A stretch of 64,000 nt of DNA from the NCBI RefSeq assembly GCF_004959775.1, contig NZ_SJZG01000001.1, positions 1-64,000 of the forward strand, given 5' to 3'. The DNA is from Agromyces sp. H66 (GTDB lineage: Bacteria; Actinomycetota; Actinomycetes; Actinomycetales; Microbacteriaceae). The position numbers and the translations under genes are program-made. Numbering within the stretch: the stretch's first letter is position 1; each line of letters starts with the position of its first letter. The notes under the pieces were generated by a model. That model searched no databases and had not been told where the DNA came from. It saw only the letters and a program-made list of their open reading frames with translations. Shown piece after piece: positions 23,846-32,578 of the stretch.

Positions 23846-24675
23846 GCGCGATGCTGACCGTCGAGAAGATGGTGAAGGTCTACACCGCGCACGGGAGCCG
23901 AGTCCGCGCCGTCGACGGGGTCTCGTTCGAGGTCGAGGCCGGCACGACCTTCGGCCTCGTCGGCGAGTCCGGATCGGGTAAGAGCACCGTGGCGCGCTGT
24001 GCGCTCAGGCTCGTCGAACCCACGTCCGGTGAGTCCCGCATCGACGGTCAAGCTCTCGGCCCCCTGCGCGGCCGCGCCCTGCGAGCGCTCCGCGCCCGCA
24101 CCGGCATGGTGTTCCAGAATCCCGTCGCCGCACTCAACCCGCGGCTCACCATCGAGCAGTCGATCGCCGAGCCGCTGCGAACCCACACCGAGCTGCGCGG
24201 CCAGGCGCTCGCGCAGCGCACCCGTGAACTGCTCGACGAGGTCGGTCTCGCCGGCGCGCACGCCGAGCGCCTGCCGCACCAACTCTCGGGAGGCCAGTGC
24301 CAGCGCGTCGGCATCGCACGCGCGCTCGCCACGCGGCCGAAGCTGCTGGTGCTCGACGAGCCGACGAGCGCGCTCGACGTCTCGGTCCAGGCGCAGGTGC
24401 TCAACCTGCTGCAGGAACTGCGTCGAGAGCACTCGCTGAGCTACCTGCTCATCTCGCACGACCTCGACGTCGTGCGTTACATGAGCGACACCGCCGGGGT
24501 CATGCGCAACGGCGTGCTCGTCGAGGTCGGACCCGCCTCCGACGTACTCGTGAATCCCACGCACGAGTACACGCAGCGGCTCCTCGCCGCGATGCCCGAG
24601 ACCCCGGGCGCCGTGCCGCTCCACGAGCTCCGCCCCGATTCCACCGTCCCCAGCGAGAACAGGATCCTGTCGTGA
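23842..24675 (+). CDS. ABC transporter ATP-binding protein, DppF type
   Basis: A 277-residue ATPase: Walker [11 protein letters not shown]-loop [13 protein letters not shown], signature [15 protein letters not shown], Walker [13 protein letters not shown] and His in LISHDLDVV. It is somewhat shorter than DppF proteins carrying a full C-terminal extension. It pairs with the preceding ATPase in the importer. ATGA overlap upstream and GTGA overlap with the serine hydrolase gene downstream mark one operon. Confidence 0.93.
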   Translation: MSAMLTVEKMVKVYTAHGSRVRAVDGVSFEVEAGTTFGLVGESGSGKSTVARCALRLVEPTSGESRIDGQALGPLRGRALRALRARTGMVFQNPVAALNPRLTIEQSIAEPLRTHTELRGQALAQRTRELLDEVGLAGAHAERLPHQLSGGQCQRVGIARALATRPKLLVLDEPTSALDVSVQAQVLNLLQELRREHSLSYLLISHDLDVVRYMSDTAGVMRNGVLVEVGPASDVLVNPTHEYTQRLLAAMPETPGAVPLHELRPDSTVPSENRILS

Positions 24676-25862
24676 CCCCGCCGCTCCCAACGGGCCTCGC
24701 CCGCTCAGCCCATCCGCCGCGCTTCCCCGGCGGCGAACCCGGTGAGCCGAGTCTCGAGACCTGGCAGGACGCGCCCTACAACCGCTGGGCGTTCGCGCAC
24801 GTGGCGGAGTTCGTGCCGACCGCGCCGATCTCGCATCGGTCCGCCGTGACGACCATCGACACCGGGGTCGGCCTGAAGCCGCTGCTCGGCGCTCTCGCCG
24901 ACCTCGAGCGCCGCCTCGAGGAGAGTTACACCGACGCGCTGGTCGTCGTGCGCGAGGGCCGCGTGGTCGCCGACTATTACCGAGACGACTTCACGCCGCA
25001 CACCCCTCATGTGCTCATGAGCGTCTCGAAGTCGATCTGCGGGCTCACCGTCGGCACCCTCGTCGACGAGGGCCTCCTCGATCCGTCGCAGCGCGTGGAC
25101 CACTATGTGCCTGCCCTCGACGGCAGCGCATACGGTGACGCGACGGTGCAGCAGGTGCTCGACATGACCGTCGACGTCGACTACGACGAGGACTACCGCA
25201 ATCCCGACTCGCACGTGCAATCCCAGGATCGGGTCGCCGGGTGGCGGCCCCGTCTCGCCGGAGACCCGGCCGACACCTACGCTTTCCTCGCCACCCTGCG
25301 CGGCGGCGGACGGCACGGCGAACGGTTCAGGTACTGCTCGGCCGGCACCGACGTGCTCGCCTGGATCGTCGAGAACGTCACGGGCCTCCGCTACGCCGAC
25401 GCCGTATCGCAGCGCCTGTGGTCGCGGCTCGGATGCGAGCACGACGCGAGCATCACCGTCGACCCGGGCGGATTCGGGTTCGCGAACGGCGGGATCTCGT
25501 GCACCGTGCGCGACCTCGCCCGGGTGGGTGAGCTCATGCTCGGGGAGGGCGTCATCGGGGGCGAACGGGTGGTCTCGGCCGATTGGGTGCGTCGCACACG
25601 CGCCGGCGGCGACCCGGCGGCTGCGGCAGGCACGGTGTTCCAGCGCGTTCATGCCGCCGGGTCGTACGCGAACCAGTGGTGGATCACGGGCAGCGACCGC
25701 GGCGACTACTACGCCGTCGGCATCTACGGCCAGTTCATCTGGGTCGACCCCGCGAGCAAGACGGTCGTCGCGAAGTTCTCGTCACTGCCGGAACCGGTCA
25801 CCGAACAATGGAACCGGCTGCACGCCGAACTCTTCCGGGACATCTGCTCTACGGCGGGCTGA
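24672..25862 (+). CDS. S12 beta-lactamase-fold serine hydrolase
   Basis: A 396-residue hydrolase starting at a GTG overlapping the upstream ATPase stop. The catalytic S-x-x-K is S117-V-S-K120 in LMSVSKSICG; the second motif is probably the Tyr in FRYCSAGTD. It has no signal peptide, so it should act in the cytoplasm on the imported solute, like 6-aminohexanoate-dimer hydrolase, D-aminopeptidases and esterases of this family. Being the last gene of an oligopeptide-type importer operon makes intake followed by hydrolysis of an amide or ester the natural reading. Confidence 0.88.
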   Translation: MTPPLPTGLARSAHPPRFPGGEPGEPSLETWQDAPYNRWAFAHVAEFVPTAPISHRSAVTTIDTGVGLKPLLGALADLERRLEESYTDALVVVREGRVVADYYRDDFTPHTPHVLMSVSKSICGLTVGTLVDEGLLDPSQRVDHYVPALDGSAYGDATVQQVLDMTVDVDYDEDYRNPDSHVQSQDRVAGWRPRLAGDPADTYAFLATLRGGGRHGERFRYCSAGTDVLAWIVENVTGLRYADAVSQRLWSRLGCEHDASITVDPGGFGFANGGISCTVRDLARVGELMLGEGVIGGERVVSADWVRRTRAGGDPAAAAGTVFQRVHAAGSYANQWWITGSDRGDYYAVGIYGQFIWVDPASKTVVAKFSSLPEPVTEQWNRLHAELFRDICSTAG

Positions 25863-25966
25863 CCGGCGGACCTGCGGCAGGCCGCGCCGGTCTGAGCTCA
25901 GCCGCACTGCGGGCCCGGGTGCGAAGCGGATGCCACAGCGGCGGGAGCATGCGTGCGGGCCTCCGG

Positions 25967-25996
25967 GGGTGTTCTCGTCGTGCCGAAGCAACACCC
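25967..25996. terminator. inverted repeat downstream of the importer operon
   Basis: GGGTGTT (25967-25973) and AACACCC (25990-25996) form a 7-bp stem with a 16-base loop, about 105 bases after the hydrolase stop. It may terminate the operon or lie in the leader of the lactonase gene. The rest of the 25863-26096 gap shows nothing else I can name. Confidence 0.3.
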
Positions 25997-26096
25997 GACC
26001 CGGGTGGGGAAAGTGAGGTGGTGCGGGCCGTCGGTCCGCACCCCACCACGAAACCACGGGTGGTTCGGCCGGGCCGCCCGAGATTGGATGATCCGC

Positions 26097-27035
26097 ATGC
26101 CGATCGATCGAGACGTGCCTGTCATCGAGGCGCAGTTCGTGAGCCTGGATGACCGATTCAACGGGCTCGACGGCGATTTCGTCGTCGAACGCATCCACAC
26201 CGGGGCACGCAAGAGCGAAGGCCCGGTGTGGTTTCCGGCGGGGTGTTACCTCGTCTGGAGCGACATCCCGAACTCGCGCCTGCTGCGGTGGGACGAGACG
26301 ACCGACGCCGTCGGGGTGTTCCGTGAGGACTCCGGCTACGCCAACGGCAACACCATCGACCGCCAGGGCCGTCTCCTCACGTGCGAGCAGGGAAACCGCC
26401 GAGTGACCCGCACCGAGCACGACGGGTCGATCACCGTGCTCGCCGATGCCTACAAGGGCCGACGGCTCAACAGTCCCAACGACGTCGCGGTCCGTCACGA
26501 CGGGACGATCTGGTTCACGGATCCGCCCTACGGCATTGCCGGCGACTACGAGGGCAACGCCGGCGAACAGGAGCAGGACGGTCAGTACGTCTTCCGGCTC
26601 GACCCGTCGACGGGTGACCTGACCGTCGTCGCCGACGACTTCGTCCGCCCCAACGGACTGGCCTTCTCGCCCGATGAACAACGGCTCTACATCGCCGACA
26701 CGCGTCAGGAGCCGAGCCACATCCGGGCCTTCGACGTGCTGGCGGATGGCTCGCTCGCGGGTGGCGCGATCCACGCCACCTGCGACCACGGCCGGTTCGA
26801 CGGGTTGCGCGTCGACACCGAGGGCCGGATCTGGGCCGCCGCGTGGGACGGAGTGCACTGCTTCGCCCCCGACGGCGACCTCATCGGCAAGCTGCTCCTG
26901 CCGGAGTCCGTGGCCAACCTCGCGTTCGGCGGACCGAAGCGCAACCTGCTCTTCATCACCGCCGGCCGATCCGTCTACTGCCTGCGGGTCACCTTCAACG
27001 GCGCCCTGTACCCTCCGGCTGCGCCTTCCGTGTGA
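26097..27035 (+). CDS. SMP-30/gluconolactonase-family protein
   Basis: A 312-residue beta-propeller enzyme. Metal-site landmarks are present: SEGPVWFPAGCYLVWSDIPN with the first Glu, NGNTIDRQGRLLTCEQGNRR, the Asn/Asp pair in RRLNSPNDVAVRHDGTIWFTDPPYG (two adjoining stretches), and the Asp in NGLAFSPDEQRLYIADT. Family members hydrolyse sugar lactones. An in-frame ATG at 26088 is an alternative start. It lies after the importer and GMC oxidoreductase region; an oxidised sugar lactone could link them, which is speculative. Confidence 0.88.
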   Translation: MPIDRDVPVIEAQFVSLDDRFNGLDGDFVVERIHTGARKSEGPVWFPAGCYLVWSDIPNSRLLRWDETTDAVGVFREDSGYANGNTIDRQGRLLTCEQGNRRVTRTEHDGSITVLADAYKGRRLNSPNDVAVRHDGTIWFTDPPYGIAGDYEGNAGEQEQDGQYVFRLDPSTGDLTVVADDFVRPNGLAFSPDEQRLYIADTRQEPSHIRAFDVLADGSLAGGAIHATCDHGRFDGLRVDTEGRIWAAAWDGVHCFAPDGDLIGKLLLPESVANLAFGGPKRNLLFITAGRSVYCLRVTFNGALYPPAAPSV

Positions 27036-27079
27036 TCGGGAGGCCAGGGATGCCGCTCCCAGCCGATGCCGCCGACGTG

Positions 27080-27859
27080 TCATCGGCTGACGGACACCGT
27101 TTCGTACTGCTGCAGGTACTCACGCCACGACCGCGTGCCACGCTGCACCCCGGCACCCGCAAGGTTCTCTCCCGCGCGATAGGCGCGCCCGACCGCACCC
27201 GGCAGGCGGATCGGCAGCCGCGGCCGTCGTCGGCCACCCGCGACGTCGAGGTACGTCGACACGAGCCGCGTCACGTCGAGCACCTCGGGTCCGGCCAGGT
27301 CGCTGACGAGCCCGGAGGGCGCACCAAGTGCGAGTTCGGCGAGCCTCGCCGCCACCTCGTCGCCGTGCACCGGCTCGAAGCGGAGCCCGCCGGGTACCGG
27401 CAGCAGCGGCATCCGGGCCATGCTCCGCGCGACCGGGAGCACGAAGTCGTGGAGCTGTGCGGCCCGGAGCACGGTCCACGGGATGCCGGAGCCGGCGATC
27501 ACCCGCTCGGCCTCGGCCTTCGCACGGAAGTAGCCGATGGGCATGCGGTCGGCGCCGATCACGGAGATGAGCACGAGGTGGCGCACGCCGGCGTCGCGTG
27601 CCGCGGCCACGAGGTTGCGTGCGGCGACGTCGTCACCCTTGGCCCCGCCCGCCAGGTGGAGCACGACGTCGACGCCGTCGAGCGCCGCGGCGAGCCCGTG
27701 CCCGGCGACGGTGTCGCCTGCGACATGCTGGATGCCGGGCCCGGCCGGTCGCGGATGCCGGGTGAGGATGCGCAGGTCGCGGCCGGCGTCGCGCAGCAGC
27801 GGCACCACGCGGCTGCCGATGTTGCCGGTGCCGCCGGTCACGAGCAGAGGTGCGGTCAT
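27080..27859 (-). CDS. NAD(P)-binding oxidoreductase/epimerase, partner gene of the ECF41 sigma factor
   Basis: A 259-residue atypical SDR (NmrA/SDR_a5 type). The dinucleotide motif VTGGTGNIGSRVV is at residues 7-19, followed by ILTRHPRPAG, VVLHLAGGAKGDD and LISVIGADRMPIGYFRAKAEAE (two adjoining stretches), where Y-x-x-x-K gives the catalytic pair. It is divergent from an ECF41 sigma gene; ECF41 loci characteristically carry carboxymuconolactone decarboxylase, oxidoreductase or epimerase partners. A matching promoter at 27911-27937 points at this gene. The substrate is unknown. Confidence 0.88.
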   Translation of the reverse strand: MTAPLLVTGGTGNIGSRVVPLLRDAGRDLRILTRHPRPAGPGIQHVAGDTVAGHGLAAALDGVDVVLHLAGGAKGDDVAARNLVAAARDAGVRHLVLISVIGADRMPIGYFRAKAEAERVIAGSGIPWTVLRAAQLHDFVLPVARSMARMPLLPVPGGLRFEPVHGDEVAARLAELALGAPSGLVSDLAGPEVLDVTRLVSTYLDVAGGRRRPRLPIRLPGAVGRAYRAGENLAGAGVQRGTRSWREYLQQYETVSVSR

Positions 27860-27875
27860 GATGGAGTTCCTCTCA

Positions 27876-27902
27876 TGTCACGTTCGAGGCTCCTGCCTCG
27901 TC
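27876..27902 (+). promoter_or_regulatory. ECF41-type promoter of the sigma factor gene
   Basis: TGTCACG (27876-27882), 16 bases, then CGTC (27899-27902) matches the known ECF41 consensus TGTCACA-N16/17-CGTC at all but one base. It would start transcription near 27908, followed by GAGGAG (27924-27929) and the sigma ATG at 27937. This implies autoregulation. Confidence 0.75.
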
Positions 27903-27910
27903 GACATCCC

Positions 27911-27937
27911 GACGAACGAACTCGAGGAGATGTGACA
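27911..27937 (-). promoter_or_regulatory. ECF41-type promoter of the oxidoreductase gene
   Basis: On the reverse strand TGTCACA (27937-27931), 16 bases, then CGTC (27914-27911) is an exact ECF41 consensus, reading toward the oxidoreductase start at 27859. Its -35 element overlaps the sigma gene start codon. With the forward promoter it forms a mirror-image pair sharing the same 60 bp. Confidence 0.8.
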
Positions 27938-28806
27938 TGACCGATCGACGAATCCTGGCTCGGCGGTTCGAGACCGAACGCCCCCGGCTGCGGGCCATCG
28001 CCACGCAACTGCTCGGCTCGGCTGGCGACGCCGACGACGCCGTGCAGGAGACCTGGCTTCGCCTCGAGCGAGCGGATGCCGCGAGCATCGACAATCTCGC
28101 GGCCTGGCTGACGACCGTGGTGTCACGGGTCAGCCTCGACCTGCTGCGCGCGCCGCGCCGCAAGCGGGAGCACTCGTGGCAGGTCGAGCCCTGGCGCGAC
28201 GAGCCCATCGCCGAGGATGCCGACCCCGCTGACCTCGTCGCCCGGAGCGACCGCGTGAGCGTCGCGCTGCTCGTGCTCCTCGAGACGCTCAGCCCCGCCG
28301 AACGGATCGCGCTCGTGCTGCACGACGTGTTCGGCCAATCGTTCGACGAGATCGCCGTCGTGCTCGACCGCTCGCCCGAGGCCGCGCGTCAGCTCGCGTC
28401 CCGGGCGCGACGGCGCGTGCGTGGTGCCGATGAGCCGGCGAGACCCGACCGGGAACGGGGTCGGCGGATCGTGGACGCGTGGCTCGCCGCAGCCCAGGAC
28501 GGCGACCTCGGAGCGCTCCTCGCGCTGCTCGACGACGGTGCCGTGCTTCGCGCCGACTTCGGCACGTCGACCCAGCTCCTCGAGGGTGCCCGAACCATCG
28601 CCGAGCAGGCGGTGCTCTCGGGTCGACTGGCCGCGCACTCGACGCCGATCCTCATCGACGGTCGACCGGGTGTGGCCGCGGTGATGGGCGGTCGGGTCGT
28701 GTCGATCATGGCCTTCGAGATCGAGGGCGACCGGATCGTCGCGCTCGACGTGCTCGCGGATCCGGCGCGTCTCGAGGTGCTCGGGGTGCAGCGGGTGGTC
28801 GGGTAG
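27937..28806 (+). CDS. ECF41-group RNA polymerase sigma factor with SnoaL-like C-terminus
   Basis: A 289-residue sigma factor. Region 2 (about 8-75) contains GSAGDADDAVQETWLRLERAD; region 4 (about 110-165) contains LSPAERIALVLHDVFGQSFDEIA and SPEAARQLASRARRRV. A SnoaL/NTF2-like domain (about 175-289) replaces a separate anti-sigma factor and, in studied ECF41 proteins, modulates activity in cis. Autoregulation and control of the divergent oxidoreductase are supported by two consensus promoters. GAGGAG seven bases before ATG 27937 supports this start. The inducing signal is unknown. Confidence 0.93.
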   Translation: MTDRRILARRFETERPRLRAIATQLLGSAGDADDAVQETWLRLERADAASIDNLAAWLTTVVSRVSLDLLRAPRRKREHSWQVEPWRDEPIAEDADPADLVARSDRVSVALLVLLETLSPAERIALVLHDVFGQSFDEIAVVLDRSPEAARQLASRARRRVRGADEPARPDRERGRRIVDAWLAAAQDGDLGALLALLDDGAVLRADFGTSTQLLEGARTIAEQAVLSGRLAAHSTPILIDGRPGVAAVMGGRVVSIMAFEIEGDRIVALDVLADPARLEVLGVQRVVG

Positions 28807-28815
28807 CCGAACTCG

Positions 28816-29493
28816 CTACTCGGCCGCCGCGGCGGAGGCCGCCCGCGCCGCCTCGGCGGCCCGCTCCACCCACTTCGGGGTCTCGCCGTAGCGCTGGAAC
28901 GACACGACGCGACCGGCCGCGCTGTCGTCGATCAGCTGCACGAGTCGCCGTTCGCGCGTGGCCTCCTGCTTGGCGGAGACCACCCAGTGGCTGGCCTGGC
29001 GGCGGTAGGTGGGGGTCGCGACCTCCCAGAAGGCGGATGCCGCGGCATCCGCTGCCAATCGTGCAGCAGCCTCGGGTGGCAACTCGCTGTCGCGGTTCTC
29101 GTGCGAGTACACGCGCGACCGGTCGTCGCGTCGACGCTCGAACGCGGCGATGCCGGCCGGGTGCATGCGCCCCTCGGCGGTGAGCCGCTCGACGAGGGCG
29201 ATGTTCACGGCCGACCAGATGCTCGAGGGCTTGCGCGGGCTCCAGCGCTGCCGGCGGGAGTCGTCGTCGATGGGCTGCGACACCGAGTCGATCCACCCGA
29301 AGCACAGCGCCTCGGGCACGGCCTGCGCCCACGTCAGGCCGCGGTCGGGCACGTGCTTCTTGTACAGGCCCATCCACAGTTCGGTCTCGGAGTCGTGGTT
29401 GGCTTCGAGCCAGGCGCGGAACTCCTCTGGGCCCGAAAAGAAGACGGCCGGGCGCTCGGAAGTGCCGCCGGGTCGGCCGATCGTCGTGGTCAT
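28816..29493 (-). CDS. YdeI/OmpD-associated family protein
   Basis: A 225-residue cytoplasmic protein with the YdeI signature: FFSGPEEFRAWLEANHDSE near the start, EALCFGWIDSVSQPIDDD, RWSPRKPSSIWSAVN and an Ala/Glu-rich C-terminal helix. The family is widespread and linked in some species to bacteriocin or peptide resistance, but the molecular activity is not established. ATG 29493 is chosen because the domain begins shortly after it. It is divergent from the tmsA-like gene. Confidence 0.82.
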   Translation of the reverse strand: MTTTIGRPGGTSERPAVFFSGPEEFRAWLEANHDSETELWMGLYKKHVPDRGLTWAQAVPEALCFGWIDSVSQPIDDDSRRQRWSPRKPSSIWSAVNIALVERLTAEGRMHPAGIAAFERRRDDRSRVYSHENRDSELPPEAAARLAADAAASAFWEVATPTYRRQASHWVVSAKQEATRERRLVQLIDDSAAGRVVSFQRYGETPKWVERAAEAARAASAAAAE

Positions 29494-29582
29494 GGCACGA
29501 GTCTGCCAGTCGCCACCGACGCGACGTCGCGCCGCGATGCACGCGGGTGGTCGCATCGGATCGTGCGGACTAGCGTAGAGAC

Positions 29583-30968
29583 GTGTCCGTTCCCAGGACT
29601 GACGCACGCACCGCTCACGACGCCGGCGTGGAGCGCCTTCTGGAGAGCTATCTGGCGGTTCCGCCGACGGCCACGGTTCGGCTGGCCAAGCCGACCTCGA
29701 ACCTGTTCCGCTCGCGCACCGCGGCCGACGGCGCGGGCCTCGACACCTCGGGTCTGACGAACGTCATCGCGGTCGACCCCGCGGCCCGCACGGCCGACGT
29801 CGCCGGCATGTGCACCTACGAAGACCTCGTCGCCGCAACGCTGCCCCACGGGTTGGCGCCGCTCGTCGTGCCGCAGCTGAAGACCATCACGCTCGGCGGA
29901 GCCGTGACCGGACTCGGCATCGAGTCGACGTCGTTCCGCAACGGCCTGCCGCACGAGTCGGTGCTGGAGCTGGACATCCTCACCGGCGCGGGCGAGCTCG
30001 TCACCGCCTCACCGAGCGAGCATGCCGACCTCTACCGTGCCTTCCCGAACTCGTACGGCACGCTCGGATACGCCGTGCGCCTGCGCATCGAGCTCGAACC
30101 CGTCGAGCCGTTCGTCGCGCTCACGCACCTGCGATTCCACGCCCTCGACGACCTGGTCGCCGCCATGGACGACATCGTCGAGACCGGCCAGCTCGACGGG
30201 GTGCCCGTGGACTATCTCGACGGGGTCGTCTTCAGCGCCGACGAGAGCTACCTGTGCGTGGGCATGCAGACCGCGGCATCCGGACCCGTCAGCGACTACA
30301 CCGGCCGACAGATCTTCTATCGCTCTATCCAGCACGACGACGGCGCGACGCATGATCGGCTCACCATCCACGACTACCTCTGGCGCTGGGACACGGACTG
30401 GTTCTGGTGCTCGAAGGCGTTCGGCGCGCAGCATCCGCTGGTCCGCCGGCTCTGGCCGGGCCGGCTTCGGCGCAGCAGCACCTACTGGAAGCTCATGAAG
30501 CTCGAACGGCGCTTCGACCTCGGCGATCGCCTCGAGAAGCTCAGGGGCCGGCCGCCGCGCGAACGCGTGATCCAGGACGTCGAGGTGCCGGTCGAGCGAT
30601 GCGTCGAGTTCCTCGACTGGTTCCTCGCGAACGTGCCGATCGAGCCGATCTGGCTGTGCCCGCTGCGCCTGCGCGACGACGGGGGCAGCGGCTGGCCGCT
30701 GTACCCGCTCCGGCCGGGGCAGACCTACGTCAACGTCGGATTCTGGTCGACTGTGCCGGTCGGACAGGCCGAGGGGGAGACGAACCGGCAGATCGAGCGC
30801 AAGGTCGGCGAGCTCGACGGGCACAAGTCGCTCTACTCCGACTCCTATTACCCACCCGAGGAGTTCGACCGGCTCTACGGCGGCGACGCCTACCGCGCGG
30901 CGAAGGCGACGTACGACCCCGATTCACGGCTCCTCGACCTCTACGAGAAGGCGGTGCAACGACGATGA
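29583..30968 (+). CDS. tmsA: FAD-binding oxidoreductase, TmsA/BfaA-like (10-methyl fatty acid synthesis)
   Basis: A 461-residue flavoprotein starting at GTG 29583. The PCMH-type FAD domain occupies about 35-190: VIAVDPAARTADVAGMCTYEDL, LKTITLGGAVTGLGIESTSF and PNSYGTLGYAVRLRIEL, followed by a DWARF1/DHCR24-like substrate domain. In mycobacteria, Streptomyces and Thermomonospora such a reductase works with a cyclopropane-synthase-like methyltransferase to turn the 10-methylene intermediate of oleoyl lipids into a 10-methyl branch. Here the methyltransferase follows with an ATGA overlap, which strongly supports this reading. The activity itself is inferred. Confidence 0.75.
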   Translation: MSVPRTDARTAHDAGVERLLESYLAVPPTATVRLAKPTSNLFRSRTAADGAGLDTSGLTNVIAVDPAARTADVAGMCTYEDLVAATLPHGLAPLVVPQLKTITLGGAVTGLGIESTSFRNGLPHESVLELDILTGAGELVTASPSEHADLYRAFPNSYGTLGYAVRLRIELEPVEPFVALTHLRFHALDDLVAAMDDIVETGQLDGVPVDYLDGVVFSADESYLCVGMQTAASGPVSDYTGRQIFYRSIQHDDGATHDRLTIHDYLWRWDTDWFWCSKAFGAQHPLVRRLWPGRLRRSSTYWKLMKLERRFDLGDRLEKLRGRPPRERVIQDVEVPVERCVEFLDWFLANVPIEPIWLCPLRLRDDGGSGWPLYPLRPGQTYVNVGFWSTVPVGQAEGETNRQIERKVGELDGHKSLYSDSYYPPEEFDRLYGGDAYRAAKATYDPDSRLLDLYEKAVQRR

Positions 30969-32326
30969 CGACCTCGAAGGAACGACCGACGGGCACGACG
31001 GCGACGGATGCGACGGGCACGGCGACGGCCGCGAAGGCGCCCGGGCACGATGGCAGGCTCACGCTCGCCGAGATCCTCGGGCTGCTCGCCGGCGGTCGCC
31101 TGCCGCTGCGGTTCACGGCCTACGACGGGAGCTCGGCAGGCCCGCCAGACGCCCCGTTCGGCATCGAGTTGAAGACGCCGCGGGGCACCACGTACCTCGC
31201 GACCGCCCGCGGCGATCTCGGTCTGGCCCGCGCCTACATCGCCGGCGACCTCGAGATCCACGGCGTGCATCCCGGTGACCCGTACCGGCTGCTCGCGGCG
31301 CTCGCCGACGAGCTGGTATTCCGGATGCCACCACCGCGCGACCTAGCCAGGATCGTCCGCTCGATCGGGGTCGAGCATCTGCGCCCGATCGCGCCGCCGT
31401 CGCTGGAGGCGCCGCCACGTTGGCGTCGCGTCGCCGAGGGACTCCGTCACAGCAAGGCCCGGGACGCCGAGGCGATCCATCACCACTACGACGTCTCGAA
31501 CACCTTCTACGAGTGGGTGCTCGGGCCGTCGATGACCTACACCTGTGCGTGCTACCCCCGCGTGGACGCCTCGCTCGACGAGGCGCAGGAGAACAAGTAC
31601 CGGCTCGTGTTCGAGAAGCTTCGACTGAAGCCCGGCGACCGGCTGCTCGACGTCGGGTGCGGATGGGGCGGCATGGTGCGGTACGCGGCCCGCCGCGGCA
31701 TCCGAGCCACCGGCGTGACGCTGTCGACCGAGCAGGCGTCGTGGGCGCGGCGGGCCATCGCCGAGGAGGGCCTGACCGAGCTGGCCGACGTGCGTCACGG
31801 CGACTACCGCGACATCCGGGAGCGGGGCTTCGACGCGGTGTCGTCGATCGGGCTGCTCGAGCACATCGGCGTGCACAACTACCGGTCGTACTTCCGGTTC
31901 CTGCGCTCCCGGCTGCGCCCCGGGGGCCTGCTGCTCAACCACTGCATCACCCGCGCCGACAACCGGTCGCGAGCGTCGACCCGCGGGTTCATCGACCGGT
32001 ACGTCTTCCCCGACGGCGAGCTCACCGGTTCGGGCCGCATCATCACCGAAGCGCAGGATGCCGGCCTCGAGGTGCTGCACGAGGAGAACCTGCGCCCCCA
32101 CTACGCGATGACCCTGCGGGACTGGTGCGCCAACCTCGTCGAGCACTGGGACGAGGCGGTCGCCGAGGTCGGGCTTCCGACCGCCAAGGTGTGGGGCCTC
32201 TACATGGCGGGGTCGCGCCTCGCCTTCGAAGCGGGTGGCATCCAGTTGCATCAGGTGCTGGCGGTCGAGCCCGACGAGCGCGGTGGCGTCGGCGACCTCC
32301 CGCTGCGGCCGTGGTGGACGCCGTAG
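30965..32326 (+). CDS. tmsB: cyclopropane-fatty-acid-synthase-family methyltransferase, TmsB/BfaB-like
   Basis: A 453-residue SAM-dependent lipid methyltransferase. The N-terminal region (about 30-160) resembles the membrane-approach domain of CFA synthases; the catalytic domain has HHYDVSNTFYEWVLGPSMTY, SAM motif LLDVGCGWGGMVRYAA, GVTLSTEQASWA, SSIGLLEHIG and the active-site HYAMTLRDW. It methylates the double bond of unsaturated acyl chains. Overlap with the FAD oxidoreductase gene suggests the product is a 10-methyl rather than a cyclopropane fatty acid. The Thr/Ala-rich first 28 residues look disordered. A strong hairpin follows at 32372-32406. Confidence 0.8.
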   Translation: MTTSKERPTGTTATDATGTATAAKAPGHDGRLTLAEILGLLAGGRLPLRFTAYDGSSAGPPDAPFGIELKTPRGTTYLATARGDLGLARAYIAGDLEIHGVHPGDPYRLLAALADELVFRMPPPRDLARIVRSIGVEHLRPIAPPSLEAPPRWRRVAEGLRHSKARDAEAIHHHYDVSNTFYEWVLGPSMTYTCACYPRVDASLDEAQENKYRLVFEKLRLKPGDRLLDVGCGWGGMVRYAARRGIRATGVTLSTEQASWARRAIAEEGLTELADVRHGDYRDIRERGFDAVSSIGLLEHIGVHNYRSYFRFLRSRLRPGGLLLNHCITRADNRSRASTRGFIDRYVFPDGELTGSGRIITEAQDAGLEVLHEENLRPHYAMTLRDWCANLVEHWDEAVAEVGLPTAKVWGLYMAGSRLAFEAGGIQLHQVLAVEPDERGGVGDLPLRPWWTP

Positions 32327-32371
32327 GCTCATCCGCACCGCTCACGGCGGGCGGACTTCCCAAATCGAAAC

Positions 32372-32406
32372 GTCGCAGATGCAGGGTGGCGCCCTGCATT
32401 CGCGAC
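32372..32406. terminator. hairpin terminator after the tmsAB-like pair
   Basis: GTCGC-AG-ATGCAGGG / CCCTGCAT-TC-GCGAC around the loop TGGCG forms a stem of 5 plus 8 perfect pairs interrupted by one mismatch and one G-T pair. It begins 46 bases after the stop. There is no T-tract, as usual in this GC range. Confidence 0.65.
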
Positions 32407-32515
32407 TTCTCGATGTGCGGGGTCCGGGAGCGGACGCCGAGCGGTCGCGATTCGGCCCGACTTGCCGGGCGCGCGGCATCCGCTTACTATCGAGTGCGCG
32501 ATATGTGAATTCCGA

Positions 32516-32530
32516 GTTCGATTATAGAAC
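32516..32530. promoter_or_regulatory. AT-rich promoter/operator region before the flavin monooxygenase
   Basis: GTTC-GATTATA-GAAC (32516-32530) is a short dyad inside an AT-rich patch that also holds GAATTC and ACTATC, 48 bases before the GTG start. IclR- or GntR-type regulators use such sites; the regulator is not identified here. Confidence 0.35.
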
Positions 32531-32578
32531 ACGGACACGCACCCAGGGCGCCACGACACAGCGAGGTGAGGAGTTCCC

